Assembly (NCBI GenBank): GCA_004524535.1
Contig: SDNY01000023.1
Coordinates: 1 to 38,436, forward strand
Reading direction: 5' to 3'
DNA length: 38,436 nt
From: Promethearchaeota archaeon
GTDB taxonomy: Archaea; Asgardarchaeota; Lokiarchaeia; Sigyniarchaeales; SOKP01
Positions within the stretch are counted from its first letter, which is position 1, and every line of letters starts with the position of its first letter. Made by a program: the position numbers and the translations under genes. The notes beneath the pieces are model-generated. The model did no database searches. It saw only the letters and a program-made list of their open reading frames with translations, and was not told the DNA's origin. Shown piece by piece: positions 23,991-32,583 of this stretch.

Positions 23991-24377
23991 ATGAAACACT
24001 TAAATAAGAGTTATGAGGATTATATAAAAGCCATATATTTAATTTCAAAAGAAAATAAAGGTGGCTGGGTATCCAATTCAAAAATTTCAAATCTTTTAAA
24101 AGTTAAACCATCTTCAGTTACAAATATGTTGTATAAGTTAAAAGCGAAAGATCTAATAGATTGGAAGCCAAACAAATCTTTAAGATTAACCAAAAAGGGA
24201 AAAAAAATTGCCCTTAGCATTGTTAAAAACTATAATAGTTTATTTGATTTTTTTGTACATGTTTTAAAATTAAAAGACAATGATCAAGTGAAAAATTTAT
24301 GCTGTAATATTGAGCATTATATAACTCCAGAGATATCTGATGCTCTAGAAAATCTTATTCTTGAATTTCATTATTAA
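23991..24377 (+). CDS. DtxR/MntR-family metal-dependent regulator (short form)
   Basis: This 128-residue protein has a winged helix at 6-70 (EDYIKAIYLIS, SKISNLLKVKPSSVTNMLYKL) and a shortened metal-binding/dimer domain, without the C-terminal SH3-like domain of long DtxR proteins. By hand alignment, one metal site appears kept: Asp10 (Met10 in DtxR, Asp8 in MntR), Cys105, Glu108 and His109 (matching DtxR Cys102, Glu105, His106). The other site is lost, with Tyr81 and Lys101 where DtxR has His79 and His98. It should bind DNA as a dimer when loaded with Fe2+ or Mn2+. Position among feo genes and behind two palindromes makes it a candidate regulator of the palindrome regulon. Confidence 0.85.
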   Translation: MKHLNKSYEDYIKAIYLISKENKGGWVSNSKISNLLKVKPSSVTNMLYKLKAKDLIDWKPNKSLRLTKKGKKIALSIVKNYNSLFDFFVHVLKLKDNDQVKNLCCNIEHYITPEISDALENLILEFHY

Positions 24378-24444
24378 TAAACGATAAAATTATCCCCTAA
24401 AGAATAATTATTTTAAGTTCAATTGGACCATATAAATACCAACT

Positions 24445-25428
24445 TTACTGAAAATAAAATAAATAAGCAAAAAAGAAGAAATATGAACCTATATATATAC
24501 AAATGAATAGAATTCCAGACTTTTTATCTACTTTTTCTCTCCAAGCTATTACTGCTATTACGAGCATTGAAGCAAAAATAGTATATATAATCAAAGGAAT
24601 AATCAATTTCGCAGAAACTTCTTGGGGGAAAAAAAGTTGCCCTATCGTTATACTAATGGTTGCATCTATTATACATGAACCCAAAATATCTCCAATAGCC
24701 AAATTATAATTTTTTCTTTTAATTGCATTAATATCTACTGCTAATTCGGGGAGAGATGTTCCAATACTTAGAATAAAAAAACTAATGATTAATTCATTAG
24801 CATTAAACCTTAAGGAGAGCATTATTACTGCTGAAACAATAATAATTGAACTCAGAACCACTCCCAATAACCCTATAATCATTATTGTAGCATGATATTT
24901 TTTACTCTTGCACCTTTTTGAAATTAAAATCAATTCTACTTCTTTTAAGAGGTCACTTTTAGTCACGTTGTAAATTACCATTAAATAAAAGACTAAGCTA
25001 CAAATTATAAATATTGCATTTAAACGAGTAAAGTAGCCTTTTTCAATGACTGAATAAATTAAAATAAGCGATAATATGACGCAAGATCCTATAATTATAA
25101 TTTGTTTTCTTTTAACAACAAATCCTCCACATATTATGGGAAGTAACCCGAAAATCAGAGTTATTTGAGTTAGAACTGAACCAATGGAATCTCCTGCATC
25201 AATATCTCCATGCCCAATTGAACATGAAATAATGGAATTAATAATTTCAGCAATATCTGTACCTATCGCGACAATGGTAATTCCAATCACTAGATTTGAT
25301 ACTCCTAAAGCTGAAGCAAGCTTTGCAGCATGCTTAACTACTAAATTACTCATATATGCGATGAGCAGAATCCCTCCAATGAGCATAGTTATTGCTAAAG
25401 AAATAATCATCATTTCTTTATAATCCAC
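24445..25428 (-). CDS. sodium/calcium exchanger family membrane protein (CaCA)
   Basis: This 327-residue, roughly ten-helix protein has two alpha repeats typical of the CaCA superfamily. Repeat 1 is GITIVAIGTDIAEIINS and repeat 2 is FFILSIGTSLPELAVD, each with the Glu that binds the cation. After each repeat comes the Gly-Asp segment (GDSIGSVLTQ and GDILGSCIID). Repeat 1 deviates from the usual GTSLPE (it reads GTDIAE), so ion preference may differ. It is convergent with the regulator gene. Which cation it moves is not visible from sequence. Confidence 0.85.
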   Translation of the reverse strand: MDYKEMMIISLAITMLIGGILLIAYMSNLVVKHAAKLASALGVSNLVIGITIVAIGTDIAEIINSIISCSIGHGDIDAGDSIGSVLTQITLIFGLLPIICGGFVVKRKQIIIIGSCVILSLILIYSVIEKGYFTRLNAIFIICSLVFYLMVIYNVTKSDLLKEVELILISKRCKSKKYHATIMIIGLLGVVLSSIIIVSAVIMLSLRFNANELIISFFILSIGTSLPELAVDINAIKRKNYNLAIGDILGSCIIDATISITIGQLFFPQEVSAKLIIPLIIYTIFASMLVIAVIAWREKVDKKSGILFICIYIGSYFFFFAYLFYFQ

Positions 25429-25659
25429 ATCCTATATCTTCTCTTTTTCAATTTTAATGGATTGATTATCTTCTTATAATTAACTCCAATTTCCTCTTAT
25501 TAAATGAACTTTAAATGAGGGATGTAGATAATCTCCAATTAATTTAATAATTAGATTAATCAATCCCTGTTATGTTCCATTTATATTTCTTCAATTATAC
25601 AATATAATTTCTCTACTAATGAATTGTCTTTTGATTTTAAACCATTGATCTAAAATTGA

Positions 25660-26154
25660 TTATACTTCCCCATAATTCGTTGGGTATTTAATTTCCATTC
25701 TTTTTTTCTTTTCACCTTTATAATTAACTTCAATTATCTTTTTCTTTATCAGACTTGATGAATTTAATCCATATTTATCGTAAGATCTGTTTAATCTCCT
25801 CACTTCAATATGCCCCAAACCTTTTCTTTTTAATGCTTTTTTTAAAATGTTTCCATCAAATTTTTGATCTGGACCTAATAAAATGATATCAGGATTAATT
25901 CCTGATACAGTTAATAATATTTCATTATCTTTCCTTCCTAATTTGGCTTGTTTAACATTTTTTAGACTTTTAACAACTTCTAACCTTTGTTCTTCAGGGA
26001 TAATTGGCAATTTTCCTGAAAATTTTTCTCGATTTATATCTGTAGCTACAATTATATAAACTTCTCCTAACTTTGCAGCTTCATTAATTAAAAAAATATG
26101 ACCTGGATGTAAAATATCAAAAGTACCTGCGATAAGTACTTTTTTAGTAATCAT
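25660..26154 (-). CDS. ribL: archaeal FAD synthetase RibL / glycerol-3-phosphate-cytidylyltransferase-like protein
   Basis: This is a 164-residue nucleotidyltransferase with the HxGH motif (His16 and His19 in GTFDILHPGHI), LLGPDQKFD and a C-terminal SSSLIKKK segment in the place of the ISSTxI signature. The closest match I recall is archaeal RibL, which adenylates FMN to FAD; the cytidylyltransferase TagD is the related alternative. A basic tail of about 25 residues extends beyond the usual end. It is isolated from flavin genes in this window. The gap 25429-25659 before it holds nothing I recognise. Confidence 0.75.
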   Translation of the reverse strand: MITKKVLIAGTFDILHPGHIFLINEAAKLGEVYIIVATDINREKFSGKLPIIPEEQRLEVVKSLKNVKQAKLGRKDNEILLTVSGINPDIILLGPDQKFDGNILKKALKRKGLGHIEVRRLNRSYDKYGLNSSSLIKKKIIEVNYKGEKKKRMEIKYPTNYGEV

Positions 26155-26211
26155 AGATAATCCCTCTATTAATATTTTTAAATATATTTATTATGATTTT
26201 AAAGGAGAAAT

Positions 26212-26556
26212 TTATATTTGCCTAATAATTTCTTTCAAAATCAATTCATTGAAAGCTCCAATCATAACTCCTTTTTTTACTAATACTTCTTCATTAATCT
26301 TAATATTTTTGTTTAAGAGCATACCATCCTTAAAAAATATTAAAGCTGGCACAGCATAGATATTCAATTCTCGAGCTAAATTGCTATTTTTATCAATATC
26401 AATTTCTTCTAATTTTAATATCCCATTATCTCTAAAATCTTCTAAAATAGTTGAAAGTAATTCACAAGATTTACACCATTTAGAACATAAAACTATAATA
26501 AATTTACCCTTGTTAGGACCATAGATTCCGAACTTTTTTAAATCTTCTATTTTCAT
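26212..26556 (-). CDS. thioredoxin-like protein
   Basis: This is a 114-residue single-domain thioredoxin-fold protein. The redox motif is Cys28-Lys-Ser-Cys31 in KWCKSCELL, and the cis-proline is in YAVPALIFF. Asp residues and EIDIDKN follow the normal strand order. An extra cysteine, Cys24, precedes the motif. No dedicated reductase is adjacent. A role in redox balance near Fe-S genes is plausible but not shown. Confidence 0.85.
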   Translation of the reverse strand: MKIEDLKKFGIYGPNKGKFIIVLCSKWCKSCELLSTILEDFRDNGILKLEEIDIDKNSNLARELNIYAVPALIFFKDGMLLNKNIKINEEVLVKKGVMIGAFNELILKEIIRQI

Positions 26557-26709
26557 ATAATGAATTATTTATTTATTATACTTTGAGATTAAATAAATGG
26601 CTTTTAGATAATATTCAATATTTTCATTGGCCATCAAAATTCAACCCTTTTATTTCATTTTTTTTAATAATATAACTTCTTTCATAAATTTCTAAAAAAA
26701 ATTTCAAAT

Positions 26710-26919
26710 TTATAAATTCTTTTGCTCACAATTGAGTAAAAATGTATATGGATATTCCAATAGGTCTAGCTTTTCGATTATTAAATTTTCAATATGTTTT
26801 TCTTTCTTAGATATAGAGATAATAGGTATTTTTGTTATGATATTTTCACCATTTAAATATATGTTATAGTAAATGACTTGTTTATCCTTATCGAAATCAA
26901 TAAATTTGTCTATATTCAT
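26710..26919 (-). CDS. small hypothetical protein (69 aa)
   Basis: I do not recognise this protein. It is Ile/Lys/Asn-rich, with a predicted beta-type first half (QVIYYNIYLNG, IITKIPIIS) and one cysteine near the end. No membrane segment is present. It lies 80 bases downstream of the zinc-ribbon gene at 27000-27191 and might share its operator-controlled transcript. Confidence 0.5.
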   Translation of the reverse strand: MNIDKFIDFDKDKQVIYYNIYLNGENIITKIPIISISKKEKHIENLIIEKLDLLEYPYTFLLNCEQKNL

Positions 26920-26999
26920 AAAGATTCCATATTTTTGTTTGATTTTTGGGAGATTTCATTTTTTTTCTAATTAATATTAAAAAAAAAAGAAAATGAAAC

Positions 27000-27191
27000 T
27001 TAATTCTTCAATTTCGCAAAGCAATCTTCACAAAAAAAAATCCTTCGCATTTTAGTAGTATCTCTGACCATATGACCTGATTTATATTTCTTTTCGCAAC
27101 CCCAACATATCTTAAATACTTTTGTATCAACAAGATATTCATCTTTCGGATCAAAATTATCATCCTTTATGATTTCTTTATAACTTGTCAA
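27000..27191 (-). CDS. small CxxC-CxxC zinc-ribbon-like protein behind paired operators
   Basis: This is a 63-residue protein with two cysteine pairs, Cys29-x2-Cys32 (CWGC) and Cys54-x2-Cys57 (CEDC), separated by 21 residues and forming a plausible zinc ribbon or metal site. The first 25 residues are acidic. No family is recognised. It is the gene directly behind two copies of the regulon palindrome, which is the best clue to its role: probable membership of the iron/Fe-S regulon. Confidence 0.7.
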   Translation of the reverse strand: MTSYKEIIKDDNFDPKDEYLVDTKVFKICWGCEKKYKSGHMVRDTTKMRRIFFCEDCFAKLKN

Positions 27192-27222
27192 TTTTTTTTA
27201 CCAACTCAATTCTATATGTTTT

Positions 27223-27236
27223 TGAATGATTATTCA
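27223..27236. promoter_or_regulatory. palindromic operator, proximal copy before the zinc-ribbon gene
   Basis: TGAATGATTATTCA, 31 bases before the start of the minus-strand gene at 27191. Its partner copy starts 62 bp away. Confidence 0.72.
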
Positions 27237-27284
27237 TAAATCTAATACTATGTAATAAATATCACTATAGTAATTTAAATGTTC

Positions 27285-27298
27285 TGAATAATTATTCA
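27285..27298. promoter_or_regulatory. palindromic operator, distal copy before the zinc-ribbon gene
   Basis: TGAATAATTATTCA, perfect palindrome. It lies between the zinc-ribbon gene and the end of the upstream radical SAM gene (27425), so it can only serve the zinc-ribbon transcript. Confidence 0.72.
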
Positions 27299-27424
27299 TA
27301 AAATAAATAAATAGAAAGGTAAATTATAGCCTTGATATATTGAAATATTATTTTAATGGATTGGAATATTAAATTTCATCCTAATTACCATTATCAAATC
27401 TTTTCTCTATATATTGATCTCTCG

Positions 27425-28357
27425 TTAAATATCTAATTTCCAAAAGATTTCATTATTATAAATTATCCTTTGAATTCTTTTTCGATATTCAAGTGCTTTT
27501 AATCGCTTTAATATTTCTTTTTGGTTAAAATTTTCAGTAGAAAAAGTCTCTATAATTTGATCTTGTCTCATAGGATGTCTTTCAATTATTGACAAGACCT
27601 CTTTTTCAAAATCTAAAGAATAAAAATCGAAATTTCCCTTCTCTGGAAATGTGATATCATAAATATCACCAAAAATTGCCTTAACAAGAGGAATAATGCT
27701 TTTATCTGGAATTTTAACCCAATTTTCAGTAGGAGGTCTTGTTGGAACGTTTATATCAATTCTATCTGGTTTTATTAAATCAATTTTTTCTTTAATTTTT
27801 AATAAATTTTCATTTGAGTCGTTGACGCCCTTTATTATCATTATTTCTAACCATAACTTACCTTTAAATTTTCTTTTAAATTCAATTATACCCTGAATAA
27901 TGTCATTATATTTAAGAGAAGGGTGAGGCCGATTTATTTTGATAAAAAGCTGACTATCTCCCGCATCTAGGCTAGGTAAAACAACATCAGCAAGCATAAG
28001 GGCCTTGCTAACCTCGGAATTATACAATAATGCTCCATTTGTAATTACGCAAACGGGATTTTTTGATAACTCTTTTGCTTTTAAAATCAATTTTTCTAAA
28101 TCTTTATATAATGTGGGTTCACCGCTGCCAACAAAAGTTATATAATCTATTTTTTTTTCATTTTGTTCGATAGCTTCTCTCATTTCAGCAATAATGTCTT
28201 CCTTCGGATAATAATTTCTCCGTTCATTCGTAAAAAAAGTCGTTTTTCCTATTTGACAATATATGCATTGGAAATTACAAGTTTTTGAGGGAATAGGATC
28301 AATTCCCAAAGATCTACCTAATCTCCTACTCGGTACAGGCCCATAGATATATTTCAT
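27425..28357 (-). CDS. radical SAM protein, COG0731-like, with C-terminal winged helix
   Basis: This is a 310-residue radical SAM protein starting MKYIYGPVPSRRLGRSLGID, with cluster cysteines Cys27-x3-Cys31-x2-Cys34 (TCNFQCIYCQ), FVGSGEPTLY and ITNGALL. The barrel ends near 235 and a winged-helix-like domain (about 245-310, VLSIIERHPMRQDQI to the end) follows. The GPVPSRRLGxSLGI start is typical of COG0731-like proteins that often sit with NifX- and MinD-like genes in anaerobes. The reaction is unknown. It is 90 bases downstream of the IscU-like gene and may be last in the mrp-iscU transcript. Confidence 0.82.
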   Translation of the reverse strand: MKYIYGPVPSRRLGRSLGIDPIPSKTCNFQCIYCQIGKTTFFTNERRNYYPKEDIIAEMREAIEQNEKKIDYITFVGSGEPTLYKDLEKLILKAKELSKNPVCVITNGALLYNSEVSKALMLADVVLPSLDAGDSQLFIKINRPHPSLKYNDIIQGIIEFKRKFKGKLWLEIMIIKGVNDSNENLLKIKEKIDLIKPDRIDINVPTRPPTENWVKIPDKSIIPLVKAIFGDIYDITFPEKGNFDFYSLDFEKEVLSIIERHPMRQDQIIETFSTENFNQKEILKRLKALEYRKRIQRIIYNNEIFWKLDI

Positions 28358-28447
28358 ATAAACTTCTAAAAATAATATTAATGTATTAAAAAAAATAATT
28401 TAATAGTTCTTATTCACATAAAAAATAAAAGAACAATATAATCATAA

Positions 28448-28894
28448 CTATCCCTTTGTATGTTTGAATTTTTCAATCGACCGTTTTAAAGTTCTCGCAG
28501 CTAATTCTGCGCAATGTTTATGATCTTCTGGTAGCCCTCCTAAGGCATTTTCAATATCTTCTGGTCTTAAATTTTCAGCAAAATCTAAAGATTTACCCTC
28601 AATCAAAAGAGTTGTTTGGCTTCCTGCTGCTACTGTTGCTCCACAACCGTCTGTAATAAAGTTTGCTTTTTCGATTATATTATTATTATTATTAATTTTT
28701 AAAAAGAACTGCATCGTATCCCCACAAGGACCCTCATAAGCATGCCACACACTTATTTTATCAATGGGGGGTTTACCCCAATTTTTTGGATTATGGAATA
28801 ATTTAACAACGTATTGATTATATTCTTCTAATTCTTTATTTAGAATTTCTTTTTGAAGATTTTTTACAAATTCATCAAAATGCTCTTCGGCCAT
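28448..28894 (-). CDS. IscU/NifU-N-like Fe-S cluster scaffold (copy 1)
   Basis: This is a 148-residue scaffold of the IscU/SufU fold. The three cluster cysteines are Cys57 (GPCGDT, with Asp59 beside it), Cys84 (DGCGAT) and Cys128 (HKHCAE), the classic IscU set. The first 35 residues are an extra acidic helical segment. It starts 60 bases after the Mrp ATPase gene, a natural scaffold/carrier pair for making and delivering clusters. A second copy of both genes is at 35235-36495. No cysteine desulfurase is in the window. Confidence 0.88.
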   Translation of the reverse strand: MAEEHFDEFVKNLQKEILNKELEEYNQYVVKLFHNPKNWGKPPIDKISVWHAYEGPCGDTMQFFLKINNNNNIIEKANFITDGCGATVAAGSQTTLLIEGKSLDFAENLRPEDIENALGGLPEDHKHCAELAARTLKRSIEKFKHTKG

Positions 28895-28954
28895 GCTATC
28901 TTAAATTAGTTTTTTTATTAAATAAAATTTTAAATCTCAATTTAAAATTATGAA

Positions 28955-29827
28955 TTATTTTTCTAATATTTCTTGAATATTTTTTACAGCCTCCTTGAAA
29001 GCTTTCGCACTTTTACTATCAGTATATTTAATAATAAAAGGTAAACCTTTATCTCCTTGAATTCCTATTTCAACTTCAAAAGGTATTTTACCCAATAATC
29101 GAATATTGAAATCCTTCGCAGCTTTTTCAGCTCCTCCTGGAGGGTAAAGATCGATATGTTTACCACAATGAGGACAGGCAAATCCAGACATGTTTTCAAT
29201 GATCCCAAGAACATTTCTTTCCATTATTTGAGACATTTTTATTGTTTTTCGAGCATCCATAAGAGCAACTTCTTGAGGAGTAGAAACAACGACCACATTT
29301 TCATCAGGTATAAGTTGGAGAATGTCTAAAGTCTCATCAGAAGTTCCAGGTGGTAAATCACATACTAAATAATCAAGTTCGCCCCATATAGCATCGCCAA
29401 GAAATTGTCTTACAGCACCCATTTTCATTGGACCTCTCCAAATTACTGGTGAATCAGAATTCTCAAGAAGAAATGCCATACTCATAACTTTTATATTTAA
29501 AGGGCCATTAATTGGAAAAAATTTCCTAGCGTCTGGATCAACTCTTGGCTTTAATTCAGGGCTTATTCCTAACATTTTTGCAACATTAGGACCCGTAATG
29601 TCAACATCTAAGATTCCTACTCTTAATCCCACACTTGCTAAACTCATGGCAAGGTTAACAGCAACTGTTGATTTTCCAACACCTCCCTTTCCGGAGATCA
29701 CAACAATCTTATGTTTAATTTTTGCCATATTTTTTTTTATCTCTTCCATGCGTAGATCCATGGCTTCTTTTTTACCTTGTTCTACAGTATCTTTTAAGTT
29801 AATATCGGGTATCTCATCTTCAGTCAT
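28955..29827 (-). CDS. mrp: Mrp/NBP35-type Fe-S carrier ATPase (copy 1)
   Basis: This 290-residue P-loop ATPase has the deviant Walker A GKGGVGKST (46-54), DVDITGPN and PPGTSDE, plus the cluster-binding pair Cys218-x2-Cys221 (ACPHC) that bridges the dimer in ApbC/Nbp35 proteins. It carries or transfers Fe-S clusters. The N-terminal 35 residues differ from copy 2 (35235), while the remainder is strongly alike. It is divergent from the NifX-like gene at 30088 and upstream of an IscU-like gene. The 260-base gap to 30087 contains one palindromic operator, nearer the NifX gene. Confidence 0.93.
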   Translation of the reverse strand: MTEDEIPDINLKDTVEQGKKEAMDLRMEEIKKNMAKIKHKIVVISGKGGVGKSTVAVNLAMSLASVGLRVGILDVDITGPNVAKMLGISPELKPRVDPDARKFFPINGPLNIKVMSMAFLLENSDSPVIWRGPMKMGAVRQFLGDAIWGELDYLVCDLPPGTSDETLDILQLIPDENVVVVSTPQEVALMDARKTIKMSQIMERNVLGIIENMSGFACPHCGKHIDLYPPGGAEKAAKDFNIRLLGKIPFEVEIGIQGDKGLPFIIKYTDSKSAKAFKEAVKNIQEILEK

Positions 29828-30016
29828 ATCATCACTTATTCTAATTTTTTTTCCTTATTTTTATCAAAATTAAAATCTTCTCTATTTAATTTAATGTTTA
29901 ATAATATTCTTAAATTGGTTTTTAATAATTTATAAAAATTTTAAGTTTTTCTCTAAAGTTTTTTTTTATTATGAGAAAACTTTTATAGAATTAATTTTTT
30001 TATTACTTAAACAATA

Positions 30017-30030
30017 TGAATAATTATTCA
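30017..30030. promoter_or_regulatory. palindromic operator before the NifX-like/MinD operon
   Basis: TGAATAATTATTCA, perfect palindrome, 57 bases before the ATG at 30088. A TATA-like TTTTATAGAA (29981-29990) lies 26 bases upstream, so the site should cover or follow the transcription start. No second copy was found near 60 bp away. Confidence 0.72.
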
Positions 30031-30087
30031 TAATTTAAAAAACTTATCAAATAATAAAAAGAAAAACATAAAGAGGTAAATATAAAT

Positions 30088-30558
30088 ATGGTTATAGTAG
30101 CAGTTCCATCTTTTGGAGAGGGTGGATTGAATGAAATTGTCAATCCCAGATTTGGTCGCTGTGACTCATTCACTTTTGTAACAATTGAAGATAACTCTAT
30201 AAAAGAAGTTAAAGCTGTATCTAATATGGCTGCAGGTGCTATGGGTGGTGCTGGAATCCAAGCAGCTCAAACTATAGGAAATCATGGAGCTACAATAGTA
30301 ATTGCTGGAAATTTAGGTCCTAATGCTGCCCAATCATTAATGGCCTTGAATTTAAAGATTTATCAAGCGCCAACTCAACAGCTAACGGTAAAACAAGCTG
30401 TAGAATTATTCATTGAGGGTAAATTACAAGAAATGGGCGGTTCAAATGTCGGCGCTCATTTTGGAATGGGTGGTGGTGGAATGGGTGGCGGCCGAGGAAT
30501 GGGCGGTGGTCGTGGAATGGGTGGTGGAGGAGGAATGGGCGGAGGCCGTAATTTCTAA
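30088..30558 (+). CDS. NifX / orange-protein-like domain protein with Gly-Met-rich tail
   Basis: This 156-residue protein has a domain of the dinitrogenase iron-molybdenum cofactor (NifX/NifB-C, MTH1175-like) family at 1-118 (IVNPRFGRCDSFTFV, GAAGIQ-like Gly segment, IVIAGNLGPNAAQSL). The tail (about 125-156) is a GMGGG/GGRGMG repeat rich in Met, Gly and Arg. Desulfovibrio orange protein, a Mo-Cu cluster carrier, has this domain. The gene heads a cluster with two MinD-type ferredoxin ATPases, 40 bases upstream of the first. GAGGT stands 11 bases before the ATG. No nitrogenase genes are near, so a nitrogen-fixation role is not implied. Confidence 0.88.
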   Translation: MVIVAVPSFGEGGLNEIVNPRFGRCDSFTFVTIEDNSIKEVKAVSNMAAGAMGGAGIQAAQTIGNHGATIVIAGNLGPNAAQSLMALNLKIYQAPTQQLTVKQAVELFIEGKLQEMGGSNVGAHFGMGGGGMGGGRGMGGGRGMGGGGGMGGGRNF

Positions 30559-30598
30559 TTCATCATTTTAAATTGAAGGAAATAAAGTTAAATAAATA

Positions 30599-31519
30599 AT
30601 GTCAAAAAAACCTGTAGTAATTTGCGTAACGGGAGGTAAAGGCGGAACTGGCAAAACCTTGGTGGCAGTTAATTTAGCGACCATGTTTAAAAATATTGGA
30701 AAAAAGGTTTTGTTAATTGATGGTGACGTAGAAAATCCAAACACATATTTATTGTTAGGGGGAGAACTTGAAAATAAAGAATCTGTTCCTTTTTTCAAAC
30801 CAGAAATTATTGAAGAAAAATGTACTAAATGTGGTCTATGTGCGGAAAATTGCGCTCCACATGCTTTATTGCATATAAAAGATGCGTATCCAATACCAAT
30901 TTTACCAGTTTGTTCGGGATGTAAGTTATGTTATAAAATCTGCCCTGCAGAAGCTATTAAAGCAGGGCAAAAAACTATTGGTTGGACGTATTCAACAATC
31001 AAAAATGGCATCTCTCTCCTAATCGGTGAATTAAAACCATCTGAAGCGCGTTCTGCCGCCGTAGTTGAAGTTCTACTTGAGAAATTAGACGAGACCATCA
31101 AAACAGAACCAACTAAATATGATTATATTGTTCTAGATACCGCCCCTGGTGCTCATTGTGATGTTGAATTATTAATTAATAAAGCTGATTTTGTTGTACC
31201 TGTAACAGAGCCCACGAGATTTGGAAAATTAGATTTAATAAGGATAATTGAGTTGATTGAATTAATAAATAAAGATTCTCGAGCAATTGTTAATAGATCA
31301 TCATTGTTGGGTTATAGAGATCAATTCTTAAAGGAATTGGAAGAGAAAAATATAAAAATTTTAGGGGATATTCCTTTAGATGATGATATTGTCAATTCTT
31401 ACTGTCAAGGAATACCGTTAATGGACGAAAATAGCGAATTTAAAAGTGGCGAGGGTTATAAAGCATTTCAAGAAATATTTAATAATCTTATTGAATGGAT
31501 TGATACAAATAACACTTAA
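30599..31519 (+). CDS. MinD-type ATPase with inserted 2[4Fe-4S] ferredoxin domain (first of pair)
   Basis: This 306-residue protein has a P-loop at 12-20 (GGKGGTGKT), an inserted ferredoxin domain with Cys75, 78, 81, 85 and Cys105, 108, 111, 115, and the MinD core DTAPGAHCDVE and PVTEPTRFG. It resembles ORP3/ORP4 of Desulfovibrio, two such ATPases that form a complex with orange protein. It follows the NifX-like gene and is 15 bases before the second ATPase. An operon of three genes driven by the palindrome-bearing promoter is likely. The molecular task is not established in any organism I can name with certainty. Confidence 0.9.
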   Translation: MSKKPVVICVTGGKGGTGKTLVAVNLATMFKNIGKKVLLIDGDVENPNTYLLLGGELENKESVPFFKPEIIEEKCTKCGLCAENCAPHALLHIKDAYPIPILPVCSGCKLCYKICPAEAIKAGQKTIGWTYSTIKNGISLLIGELKPSEARSAAVVEVLLEKLDETIKTEPTKYDYIVLDTAPGAHCDVELLINKADFVVPVTEPTRFGKLDLIRIIELIELINKDSRAIVNRSSLLGYRDQFLKELEEKNIKILGDIPLDDDIVNSYCQGIPLMDENSEFKSGEGYKAFQEIFNNLIEWIDTNNT

Positions 31520-31534
31520 AATAATAGGAAAAAA

Positions 31535-32461
31535 ATGAAGAGAAAAGCAATAGGAATAATATCTGGAAAAGGTGGTGTTGGAAAAACATCATTAACAGCA
31601 GCACTAGCAAGCATTGTAAGAACAGATAATGAAATAAATGCAATTATCTTAGATTGTGATGTAGATGCCCCTAATCTGGCTTTAATCCTTCCTGAAGAGC
31701 CAAATAGTAAAATAAAATCACTAGATACTTTTACAACACTAAAAGCTACTTTCTTAGAGGATAAATGCGTTCAATGCAGGCAATGTATTGATGATCACTT
31801 CTGTGAATTCAATGCGTTAAAATGGGACGAAGAAAATTCTATTCCAACTATTGATTATTTAGCATGTGAAGGCTGTGGAGCTTGCAAAGTTTTATGTCCT
31901 GAGCACGCTTTTGAAATAAATACTGTAAAAAGTGGCGAAATAATTTCTTATAAAACAAACATTACATTACCATTAATATATGGTAAAACTAGACTTGGTA
32001 GTACGACATCTGGAAAATTAGTTTCAGATGTCAAAGAATATGCTAAACAAGTTGATGAATTTGAAGATTGCAATTTAATTTTGATAGATGGACCACCTGG
32101 CATAGGTTGCCCTGTAATTGCCACGGTTTCTGGATTAGATTACATTATTACAATAACAGAGCCAACTCCCTCCGGTTTACATGATCTTGTAAGAGCAATC
32201 GAAGTAGTACAACAATTTGAAATTCCATTTGGGATAGTAATCAATAAATTTGATTTAAAAAGTCCTTTTCAAGATGATTTTAAAGAGTATATTGAGAATA
32301 CAGGATTTTATATTTTAGGAAAAATTCCTTTTGATCTGTCAATACCTAAAGCAATGTCCTATGCAGAATCCGTAGTGGATTTCGCACCAAACTCAGATGC
32401 AAGTTTAGCTATTAAGGCTATTTATAATAATCTCAAAAATGCTTTATGGAATAGTGAATAA
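31535..32461 (+). CDS. MinD-type ATPase with inserted ferredoxin domain (second of pair)
   Basis: This is a 308-residue partner of the previous ATPase, with P-loop SGKGGVGKTS (10-19). The first cluster motif is Cys78, 81, 84, 90, i.e. C-x2-C-x2-C-x5-C, a wider last gap than the normal x3; the second is canonical, Cys111, 114, 117, 121. The core has LIDGPPGIGCPV and TEPTPSGLHDL. The same CIDDHFC-like unusual motif recurs in the polyferredoxin at 36498. The two ATPases likely act as a heterodimer. It ends convergent to the DUF134 gene 122 bases away. Confidence 0.9.
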   Translation: MKRKAIGIISGKGGVGKTSLTAALASIVRTDNEINAIILDCDVDAPNLALILPEEPNSKIKSLDTFTTLKATFLEDKCVQCRQCIDDHFCEFNALKWDEENSIPTIDYLACEGCGACKVLCPEHAFEINTVKSGEIISYKTNITLPLIYGKTRLGSTTSGKLVSDVKEYAKQVDEFEDCNLILIDGPPGIGCPVIATVSGLDYIITITEPTPSGLHDLVRAIEVVQQFEIPFGIVINKFDLKSPFQDDFKEYIENTGFYILGKIPFDLSIPKAMSYAESVVDFAPNSDASLAIKAIYNNLKNALWNSE

Positions 32462-32583
32462 ATTTTAGCTATAAGTTAATTGAAAACATTAAAAAGAAGG
32501 AATTATATTCTCTATAATATTATTCTGAACTAATTCTAATTATTTAGTTAATTCTATCCCTGTGATTAAAAAAAAAAGTATTA

